Assembly: GCA_050732635.1 (NCBI GenBank)
Contig: JBOHRE010000085.1
Span: 1-14,105 of the forward strand
Length of the DNA stretch: 14,105 bases
Origin: JBOHRE01 sp050732635
GTDB lineage: Bacteria > Gemmatimonadota > Gemmatimonadetes > Longimicrobiales > RSA9
Direction: 5' to 3'
This document shows positions 9,087 to 14,105 of the stretch, in pieces. The notes under the pieces are model-generated. The model was not told the DNA's origin. It ran no database searches and saw nothing but the letters and a program-made list of their open reading frames with translations. The translations under genes and the position numbers were made by a program. Positions within the stretch are counted from its first letter, which is position 1, and each line of letters starts with the position of its first letter.

Positions 9087-10481
9087 TCAGGACCGGGCCT
9101 GCACGGCCGGTTCCTCGCGGCTGGGCCGCGCCCAGCGCCCGAAGAGCGCGAACAATGCCCAACCGGCACCGGCCACCAGCAGCGCCAGCAGCAGCCAGCG
9201 CATGGCGGCGCCGAGCAATGCCGGGTCGAGCGCCGGCCATTCGAAGCGGTACTGCCGCAGCACGCCCCACCTCTCGGCCAGCCAATGCCACGCCGTATGC
9301 GCCACGAGCGCGGACAGGATGATACAGCCCACCCGCTCGGCGACCGCGTAGCGGAACGTCAGCTCCAGTGCCGGGACCAGCAGCAGCAGCACGGCGAGCT
9401 GACCGAGCTCGACGCCGACGTTGAAGGCGACGAGCGACGTCGCCAGATGCGCGCCGGCGAACTGCAGCGATTCGCGCAGCGCGAACGAGAAGCCGAAGCC
9501 GTGGACAAGGCCGAAGCCGAAGGCGAACGCCCAGCGTCGCTCGAGCCGGGCGCCGACGATGTTCTCGAGCGCCATGAACACGATCGACGCCGCGATCAGC
9601 ATCTCGACCAGCGGCGGGAACCAGAGTGCGCGGGGCGCCATGCCGAGCGCGGACGCGATCAGCGTGATCGAGTGTGCAACCGTGAATGCCGTCACGATCA
9701 CGACGAGCGGTCGCAGCTGCCGGAACGGGATCACCAGACAGAGCAGGAACAGCAGGTGGTCGATCCCATCGAGAATGTGGCGGAACCCGAGCTCGACGAA
9801 CGTCAGTGCCGCGTGGTGCCAGCGCGGGTCGAGCCGTACCAGGCCTGGATCGCCGGTGAACTGCAGCACGCGCTCCGTGCCGTCGCGCGTGCGCACGCGG
9901 AGCACGGTGGTGGTGGACAGGCCGAGGTGGGCAAAAGTCGGCCGGATCGCCAGCTCGGCGGCGTCGCCCGTGATCGGCACCTCGAGCAGCACGTCCAGCA
10001 GCGCCTGCTGCCACGGTAGCTCGAGGTCGGCAGGCAGCGGCGGGCCGTGCAGGTGCGCCAGCGCGCTCTCGTAGCTGCCGAACGAGCGGTCGGATGGCAG
10101 CGACGCGCGGGCAGCGACCACGCGCGGCTCGCCGAGCGTGCGACCGCCGGCGAACAGCTCGACCGAGCCGGCGATCCACAGGACGGCCGCCTCGCGCAGC
10201 AGCGGCTCGGCGCGGGCAATGTCGAGGTAGCCGGGGCCGCGCAGCGGGAAGTCGATGTCGCGCATGGCGGCTAGCGGCGCGCGCACCAGCAGCCGCAGCC
10301 GATCTCCATGCGGCACGACGAACGCCCGCACGGTCACGGTGGCCGGGATCTCGTGCGCCGCCACCGCAGCCGGCGCCGCGATCAGCGCCGCGGCGGCGAG
10401 CGCCAGCCTGCCAGCGGTCGCGAGCGCGAGCCTGCGGCTGGACGCGCGCGAGGATCCCGGCCTACTATGCTGATGCGGCAT
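9087..10481 (-). CDS. HupE/UreJ_2-family membrane protein
   Basis: The 464-aa protein starts MPHQHSRPGSS and has a Sec signal peptide (LALAAAALIAAPAAVAAHE, likely cut near residue 42). A periplasmic beta-rich domain of about 180 residues follows. The C-terminal part has six to seven membrane helices with the histidine-rich motifs of the HupE/UreJ group: GFRHILDGIDHLLFLL (His235, His242), AFTVAHSITL (His270), GLVHGFGFS (His327) and FNVGVELGQ. HupE and UreJ proteins are thought to carry nickel or another metal for hydrogenase or urease. Large versions with a periplasmic domain occur widely without either enzyme, and none is encoded here. The start is uncertain: upstream ATGs exist up to 10556 but would run through the divergent gene, so 10481 was chosen. 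The end faces repeat copy B. Confidence 0.85.
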   Translation of the reverse strand: MPHQHSRPGSSRASSRRLALATAGRLALAAAALIAAPAAVAAHEIPATVTVRAFVVPHGDRLRLLVRAPLAAMRDIDFPLRGPGYLDIARAEPLLREAAVLWIAGSVELFAGGRTLGEPRVVAARASLPSDRSFGSYESALAHLHGPPLPADLELPWQQALLDVLLEVPITGDAAELAIRPTFAHLGLSTTTVLRVRTRDGTERVLQFTGDPGLVRLDPRWHHAALTFVELGFRHILDGIDHLLFLLCLVIPFRQLRPLVVIVTAFTVAHSITLIASALGMAPRALWFPPLVEMLIAASIVFMALENIVGARLERRWAFAFGFGLVHGFGFSFALRESLQFAGAHLATSLVAFNVGVELGQLAVLLLLVPALELTFRYAVAERVGCIILSALVAHTAWHWLAERWGVLRQYRFEWPALDPALLGAAMRWLLLALLVAGAGWALFALFGRWARPSREEPAVQARS

Positions 10482-10496
10482 GCCTGATCCCCGAAC

Positions 10497-10501
10497 GGAG
10501 G
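10497..10501 (+). promoter_or_regulatory. Ribosome binding site that fixes the start at 10507
   Basis: GGAGG lies 5 bases before the ATG at 10507. An in-frame ATG at 10480 has no such site, and its product would begin MPDPRTEVA ahead of the signal peptide, so 10507 is preferred. Confidence 0.65.
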
Positions 10502-10506
10502 TGGCC

Positions 10507-11691
10507 ATGCAGAGGAGACGTGGCATCGTCATCGGCGCGCTGCTGCTCGGGTCCATCGCGGCGCTGGGATTCGGTCAGGCGGCGCTCTTCTCGGCCGCGG
10601 GCGACCGCATGGTCGACGCGCCGCGCTTCGAGGTCGATCCGCTCTGGCCGAAGCCGCTGCCGAACCACTGGGTCCTCGGCTCCGCGATCGGCGTGGGCGT
10701 CGACTCGCGCGACCACGTCTTCGTCATCCACCGGCGCGACAGCTTCAACGAGCGCACCGAGATCGGCGCGGCCACCGATCCGCCGACATCGGAGTGCTGC
10801 ATCCCGGCCCCGAATATCCTGGAGTTCGATCCCGCCGGCAATCTCGTGAATTCCTGGGGTGGGCCCGGCGAGGGCTACGACTGGCCGTCATCGAATCATG
10901 GCCTGTCGATCGACCACCTGGACAACGTCTGGATCGGCGGCAACGGGCGCACCGACTCGCATATCCTGAAGTTCACGCGCGACGGCCGCTTCCTGCTGCA
11001 GGTCGGCCAGGCGGGACTCGGCGCCGAGCCCGACAGCGACAGCCGTGAGCGCTTCGGACGAGTCGCAAAGATCTCCTTCGACCCGGCGGCGAATGAGGCG
11101 TATATCGCCGACGGCTACGCCAACAAGCGCGTCGCCGTGATCGACATGGAGACGGGTGAGCTCGACCGTTACTGGGGCGCGTACGGCAACCCGCCCGAGG
11201 ACCTGAACCTCGGCCCCTACGACCCCGATGCGCCGCCCGCGAGGCAGTTCCGCAATCCGGTGCACTGTGCGGAGCTGTCCACCGACGGCTTCGTCTACGT
11301 CTGCGACCGCCCCAACAACCGCATCCAGGTCTTCCGCAAGGACGGCACCTTCGTCAAGGAGACCTTCATCGCGCCGCGTACCCTGGGCGACGGCGCCGTG
11401 TGGGACATCGCCTTCTCCCACGATCCCGACCAGCGCTTCCTCTACCTCGCCGACGGCAAGAACATGAAGGTCTACATCATCGACCGCGCGTCGCTCGAGG
11501 TCCTGACCAGCTTCGGCGATGGCGGCCGTCAGCCCGGCCAGTTCTTCGCCGTGCACAGCATCGCCACCGATTCGAAGGGCAACATCTACACGACCGAGAC
11601 CTACGAGGGCAAGCGCGTCCAGAAGTTCGTGTTCAAGGGCATCGAGCCCGTCGCCGCGCTCGACCAGGGCGTGGTCTGGCCGCGGCGGTAG
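10507..11691 (+). CDS. Secreted six-bladed beta-propeller (NHL-repeat) protein
   Basis: The 394-aa protein begins with a signal peptide or signal anchor (MQRRRGIVIGALLLGSIAAL). The rest is a beta-propeller of the NHL / peptidyl-alpha-hydroxyglycine amidating-lyase-like type. Blade motifs include WVLGSAIGVGVDSRDHVFVIHR, SSNHGLSIDHLDNVWIGG, VAKISFDPAANEAYIAD, NPVHCAELSTDGFVYVCDR with NNRIQVFRKDGTFV, and VHSIATDSKGNIYTTETYEGKRVQKF. A Cys-Cys pair is at 97-98. Such proteins are common and uncharacterised in Acidobacteriota and relatives, and a lyase activity should not be assumed. It is a distinct paralogue of the propeller at 4512-6137, lacking the lectin-like domain. Its start is only 25 bases from the divergent HupE-like start. 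Confidence 0.8.
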   Translation: MQRRRGIVIGALLLGSIAALGFGQAALFSAAGDRMVDAPRFEVDPLWPKPLPNHWVLGSAIGVGVDSRDHVFVIHRRDSFNERTEIGAATDPPTSECCIPAPNILEFDPAGNLVNSWGGPGEGYDWPSSNHGLSIDHLDNVWIGGNGRTDSHILKFTRDGRFLLQVGQAGLGAEPDSDSRERFGRVAKISFDPAANEAYIADGYANKRVAVIDMETGELDRYWGAYGNPPEDLNLGPYDPDAPPARQFRNPVHCAELSTDGFVYVCDRPNNRIQVFRKDGTFVKETFIAPRTLGDGAVWDIAFSHDPDQRFLYLADGKNMKVYIIDRASLEVLTSFGDGGRQPGQFFAVHSIATDSKGNIYTTETYEGKRVQKFVFKGIEPVAALDQGVVWPRR

Positions 11692-11825
11692 CGAACGGGC
11701 GGGAGGCGCGAGCCGTCGGGCCTTCGGCGCACGGTGGTATGCAGATCTACGCCCACGTCAGCTCGCGCGACCTCGCGCGCAGGCGCCAGCCCGCGCGAGG
11801 AGCTGCTCGGGTGAGGGATGGGTGA
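11691..11825 (+). pseudogene. Possible C-terminal remnant of a tyrosine recombinase
   Basis: Right after the propeller stop, one frame reads AHGGMQIYAHVSSRDLARRR and ends at a stop at 11825. The segment resembles the end of Xer/phage-type integrases, where a conserved His is followed by 'TTQIYTHVS' containing the catalytic tyrosine. Only about 30 codons remain and the spacing between His and Tyr is shorter than normal, so this may be chance. It lies about 110 bases before the first Xer-like site, which is the reason for recording it. Confidence 0.22.
11771..11800. terminator. GC-rich hairpin downstream of the propeller gene
   Basis: CCTCGCGCG (11771-11779) and CGCGCGAGG (11792-11800) form a perfect 9-bp stem with a 12-base loop, 80 bases after the propeller stop. 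No U tract follows. It may be a Rho-assisted or structural stop; this is weakly supported. Confidence 0.3.
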
Positions 11826-11933
11826 CGCAAACCTGCCGAAGCGTTCGGGATGGCATGCAAGGCACGCTGGGGATTAGCGAACCTCCCCTTCGTCAAGCCA
11901 ACAGATTGGCTGGCCAAACGCGACATCGAGTAG

Positions 11934-11953
11934 CGGATATATGCAGTTATGCG
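11934..11953 (+). other. Xer/dif-like or att-core site, copy 1
   Basis: CGGATAT (11934-11940), ATGCAG (11941-11946) and TTATGCG (11947-11953) match copy 2 at 12263-12282 in 18 of 20 positions and in the same orientation. The left arm is a degenerate inverse of the right arm (5 of 7). See copy 2 for interpretation. Confidence 0.45.
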
Positions 11954-12262
11954 TTCATGGGTGCCCCAACGATGATCCCTCCTTTGCATCGTACTGGCTG
12001 TACGGGAATCGCTCGCGCTCTCGCGGTCTCTGTGATAGCACCCATCGATTGAACAGCCCCACTCCCCAGCAACCCCAGGTGCTCCTGCCGCTCCACTTCG
12101 CTCTGGCCCCATCTTCTCCCGCGGCTCGGGCGTGCGCCCGCTTCGCGGGCCGATTCCCTTTCGCCGTTGCCAAGCAGCCGCCGCTGGTGAGAATTGAGCC
12201 GGAGGCAACACCGGACTTTGTGTGTTCCTGGCTTGCAAGGGATCTCGGAGCGGCACCCACGC
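11954..12262. other. Non-coding segment between the two direct 20-bp repeats
   Basis: This stretch of about 310 bases lies between the two Xer-like sites. No open frame in it resembles a known protein on either strand. It holds a strong hairpin, GCCCGC-TTC-GCGGGC (12136-12150), overlapping a second palindrome CGGGCG-TG-CGCCCG. Composition is lower in GC than the genes to the left. It could be the body of a small excisable element, an ncRNA or simply spacer; nothing more can be supported. Confidence 0.35.
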
Positions 12263-12282
12263 CGCATAAATGCAGTTATGCG
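12263..12282 (+). other. Xer/dif-like or att-core site, copy 2
   Basis: CGCATAA (12263-12269), a 6-base spacer ATGCAG (12270-12275) and TTATGCG (12276-12282) form perfect 7-bp inverted arms around a 6-bp centre. That is the geometry of XerC/XerD sites. The flanking bases extend this: the right 11-mer TTATGCGAAAT differs from the E. coli dif XerD arm (TTATGTTAAAT) at two positions, and the left arm ends in CGCATAA as dif does. An alternative is a dyad operator for the gene starting 55 bases downstream, or an integrase att core. Confidence 0.5.
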
Positions 12283-12337
12283 AAATGTCCTTTGGATTTA
12301 GTACATAGTTCTGTTATCGACAAACACGGGGGGCACC

Positions 12338-12982
12338 GTGCCTGACGACGGGATGTTTCAGGGCGCCGATCCTGAACTGACGGCCATGCAGGCCATCATG
12401 GGTGCGCTCACACCTCTCCATGACGATGCGAGGCGGCGCGTCCTTGGCTATGTGCTAAACCGACTGGGGTGGGCACCCGGCACCGAAGATGTGCTGCCTT
12501 TCCAAACTGCGGCAGGTTCCGGAAGCGCCGGACCTCCCCATGTGGTCACAGGGGAGGTGCCCAAAGACATTCGGAGCCTGAGAGAGAAGAAGCAGCCTCG
12601 CACAGCGGTCGAGATGGCAGCTTTGATGGGTTACTATCTCTCCGAGGCCGCCCCTCCTGAGATCCGGAAGAGTGAATTCGGCACTGGCGATGTTACTCAG
12701 TATTTCAAGCAGGCTGGCTACCCTGTACCGCCTCGGCCGCGTAAGACCTTAGCCGATGCCAAGGCCGCTGGCTATCTCGATTCCAGGGGGCATGGTACCT
12801 ACAAGCTCAATCCGGTCGGGTACAACTTGGTTGAGCACAACCTCCCGGCAGACGGCACCTCTAAGCCGTCTCGGTCTACACGCCGCCCAGGGGCGAAGAA
12901 GGGCTCCCGTAAGGCGGTAGGGAAGAGCGTCCGAAAAGCCACGAAGAAGGGGCGGAAGCAGAACAAGCGTCGTTCGCGGTAG
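12338..12982 (+). CDS. Uncharacterised protein with conserved core and basic C-terminal tail
   Basis: The protein has 214 aa from a GTG start preceded by a run of six G's (12328-12333); an ATG five codons later is the alternative. I do not recognise an established function. Residues 12-45 form a helical segment (AIMGALTPLHDDARRRVLGYVLNRLGW). Residues about 76-170 form a compact core: KDIRSLREKKQPRTAVEMAA, then DVTQYFKQAGYPVP, then a winged-helix-like KTLADAKAAGYLDSRGHGTYKLNPVGYNLV. From memory this core recurs in many bacterial hypothetical proteins. The last 40 residues are almost wholly Lys/Arg/Ser/Gly (histone-H1-like), suggesting nucleic-acid binding. It is 10 bases upstream of the split gene at 12993, probably one transcript. 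GC and codon use differ from the genes to the left, which indicates transfer. Confidence 0.7.
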   Translation: MPDDGMFQGADPELTAMQAIMGALTPLHDDARRRVLGYVLNRLGWAPGTEDVLPFQTAAGSGSAGPPHVVTGEVPKDIRSLREKKQPRTAVEMAALMGYYLSEAAPPEIRKSEFGTGDVTQYFKQAGYPVPPRPRKTLADAKAAGYLDSRGHGTYKLNPVGYNLVEHNLPADGTSKPSRSTRRPGAKKGSRKAVGKSVRKATKKGRKQNKRRSR

Positions 12983-12992
12983 CTGCAACCCC

Positions 12993-13355
12993 GTGGACGC
13001 ATCAGATGGCCCCTGGAAGGAAATCGATTCCTTCGCTGCCGCCGTCCAGCGGAGCAAAGCTGTTCACATAAACTCCGCTCTTCTTCGGCAACAGGCTCGG
13101 GATCTGTCCCAGCGGTGGTTCAGAGAACACCGACCGGCGTTGCGGACGGCTGGGCTGTCGGACACGGAGTTGAGTGAACTCGACGGTGCCTTTCAAGAGC
13201 TTCTGCGTCTCGCAGCCGGTCGCAATAAGCGCAAATCTTACCAAGAAGTGCTCCGCGTCCTTCGAGGACTGCGCCCCCGAGATCGAAGGCTTGGCCGCTC
13301 AGCGCAGAGGAGATCGAGCCGTGGGTGCAGCCTCGGTCCCGTTATCCCTTGTTGA
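12993..13355 (+). CDS. N-terminal part of a frameshifted two-domain protein (possible nuclease/toxin)
   Basis: A GTG start 10 bases after the previous stop opens a 120-codon frame. Residues 1-95 are plausible helical protein (SAVHINSALL-like start, then ARDLSQRWFREHRPAL, ELDGAFQELLRLAAG, SYQEVLRVLRGLRP). After Pro95 the translation becomes Arg/Ser-rich nonsense (RDRRLGRSAQRRSSRG) and stops at 13355. The sense sequence continues in the +1 frame (EIEGLAAQ...) from base 13279. The switch lies in the run CCCCC at 13274-13278; removing one C would rejoin the halves into a single protein of 273 aa. The start has no strong ribosome site and may be coupled to the gene before it. Family: see the C-terminal half. 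Confidence 0.55.
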   Translation: MDASDGPWKEIDSFAAAVQRSKAVHINSALLRQQARDLSQRWFREHRPALRTAGLSDTELSELDGAFQELLRLAAGRNKRKSYQEVLRVLRGLRPRDRRLGRSAQRRSSRGCSLGPVIPC

Positions 13356-13815
13356 GCGCGGCATCGTGAGCACACTCGAGCGGATGTTGCCGCAGACTTC
13401 CCTCTCCTATCGGCAAGTGCTGAGCGACATCGGTGGTGGTCAGCGCATTTCCTACAGAGGAACCGCCTCCGAATTGCGCGAGGTTGTCCGAGAGGTTCTC
13501 GATCACCTTGCGCCAGATGCCGAGGTGTTCTCAAGCCCCGGATTTAGGCCAGACAAGGACCGCACTGGTCCAACCATGAAACAGAAGGTGCGCTACATCT
13601 TGAAGGCCAGGGGCGTCGGAGAGTCAAGCCGAGCCACACCAGAGAGAGCTGCGGAGCTACTCGAAGAGCAGATTGCTGGATTTGTGCGTTCGACCTACGA
13701 TCGCGGCTCCGTGTCCACGCACGGGGCCACGACCCGTGCCCAACTCCTGACGTTCAAAGGGTACGCCGATGCGGCCCTCGCCGAGCTCTTGCAGGTACAC
13801 TCCCATGCGTTGTAG
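13174..13815 (+). CDS. C-terminal part of the frameshifted protein, with HEPN-like R-x5-H motif
   Basis: The frame is open from an ATG at 13174, but residues before base 13279 are out-of-frame sequence; real homology starts there. If translated separately, the GTG at 13321 is a likelier start. Conserved-looking blocks are LVERGIVSTLERMLPQTSLSY, ISYRGTASELREVVREVLDHLAPD, GPTMKQKVRYILKARG and YDRGSVSTHGATTRAQLLTF. The overall pattern recalls, from memory, proteins annotated as predicted pPIWI-associating nucleases; I cannot confirm the exact family. The segment R-GSVST-H (Arg237 and His243 of the rejoined 273-aa protein), followed by a long helix, fits the Rx4-6H motif of HEPN RNases and the C-terminal region of Abi proteins. 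A toxin or defence RNase is therefore inferred, not shown. An attC-like site begins 23 bases after the stop. Confidence 0.55.
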   Translation: MNSTVPFKSFCVSQPVAISANLTKKCSASFEDCAPEIEGLAAQRRGDRAVGAASVPLSLVERGIVSTLERMLPQTSLSYRQVLSDIGGGQRISYRGTASELREVVREVLDHLAPDAEVFSSPGFRPDKDRTGPTMKQKVRYILKARGVGESSRATPERAAELLEEQIAGFVRSTYDRGSVSTHGATTRAQLLTFKGYADAALAELLQVHSHAL

Positions 13816-13837
13816 CCCAGATGAACACGGACACTTC

Positions 13838-13974
13838 GCGTAACCTGATGGTCTGCGCTGCGCGGCCCCTGCGGGGCCGCTCGGCCGCGGGGTTACATCG
13901 CTCAGCCGCCCGTTGAACTTGGCCCGCGGCACAGCGCGCTGCGCGCGCCGTCGCAGACCACACATGCGTTAGAC
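13838..13974 (+). other. attC-like integron cassette recombination site
   Basis: The 137-bp element has the parts of an attC in order. A left R''-like box GCGTAAC (13838-13844) fits RYYYAAC at 6 of 7 positions. L''-like TGGTCTGCG (13849-13857) pairs perfectly with CGCAGACCA (13952-13960). The right box GTTAGAC (13968-13974) fits GTTRRRY exactly and follows GC as usual. The interior is GC-rich and self-complementary (GCTGCGCGGC near the left, GCGCGCTGCGCGC near the right), as expected for the folded bottom strand. The site lies just downstream of an ORF on the same strand, where a cassette attC belongs. No integrase gene is in the window. Confidence 0.6.
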
Positions 13975-14024
13975 GCCATGGGCGGTACATCCCGGGCACA
14001 TCCTTTACAGAACGTTATGGGCTG

Positions 14025-14105
14025 ATGGTTTACAGTTCTCCCTGTTACCCTGTGGGCATCTTCGAACCGGGAGCCGGCGATGCCATGGAGAACTGCCACC
14101 GTGGA
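14025..14105 (+). CDS. Possible start of the next cassette gene, partial
   Basis: Downstream of the attC-like site a frame opens at the ATG at 14025 and is still open at the window edge (27 codons, starting MVYSSPCYPVGIFEPGAGDA). An in-frame ATG at 14085 and an ATG in another frame at 14080 are alternatives; GGGAG at 14069-14073 is best spaced for 14080. The fragment is too short to recognise a family. It is recorded because position and strand are what a following integron cassette would show. Confidence 0.25.
   Translation, partial: MVYSSPCYPVGIFEPGAGDAMENCHRG

Noticed and set aside
9087..10481. Urease or hydrogenase accessory gene, from HupE/UreJ similarity
   Set aside because: No urease or hydrogenase gene lies nearby and the protein has an extra periplasmic domain; only family membership is claimed.
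11934..11953. attI or attC core within the copy-1 20-mer (GTTATGC)
   Set aside because: GTTATGC does not fit GTTRRRY at the fifth position, and no L/R box pairs were found around it; the Xer-like reading fits better.
13902..14099. 65-codon minus-strand frame with several cysteines over the right end
   Set aside because: It covers the attC-like site and its inverted repeats; the Cys pattern is a by-product of the palindromic sequence.

Overview
The window looks like chromosomal DNA from a high-GC, soil-type bacterium. Most of it is about 70% GC (one 60-base row in the oxidoreductase gene, 7861-7920, counts to 43 G+C). Exported proteins are common: Tat leaders, Sec leaders and a lipobox. A PadR regulator next to a remnant of an ADOP/MacB-type permease suggests Gemmatimonadota or Acidobacteriota. 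This placement is inference from gene content; no rRNA or other marker gene is present.

Left part (1-4500): the N-terminus of a Tat-exported lipoprotein-like protein (-), a 100-aa NIPSNAP/ABM-like ferredoxin-fold protein (+), a DoxX-family membrane protein (-), a gene-poor stretch with a 30-bp tandem repeat, a two-domain rhodanese (+), a 32-codon remnant of an ABC-permease gene (-), a PadR regulator with an abnormal N-terminus (-), and an LtrA-family membrane protein (+).

Middle part (4500-11700): three tightly packed + strand genes encode a secreted NHL beta-propeller with a C-terminal lectin-like domain, an IorA-type [2Fe-2S] subunit and an IorB-type Tat-exported molybdopterin subunit. Together they look like a periplasmic molybdenum hydroxylase with an extracellular partner. 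A HupE/UreJ_2-like membrane protein (-) and a second secreted NHL propeller (+) follow, starting back to back. Two copies of a ~113-bp palindromic-ended repeat lie at 631-742 and 8891-9004, each between convergent genes.

Right part (11700-14105): composition drops (row 12661-12720 counts to 30/60 G+C) and the region looks acquired. It holds a short tyrosine-recombinase-like C-terminal tail, two near-identical 20-bp Xer/dif-like sites 329 bp apart, and a two-gene module of little-described proteins. The first protein has a conserved core and a very basic tail. The second ends in a HEPN-like R-x5-H segment and is split by a frameshift in a C5 run. An attC-like integron recombination site follows, then the start of a further reading frame. 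This cassette-like module is the best candidate here for an undescribed, possibly defence-related, system.
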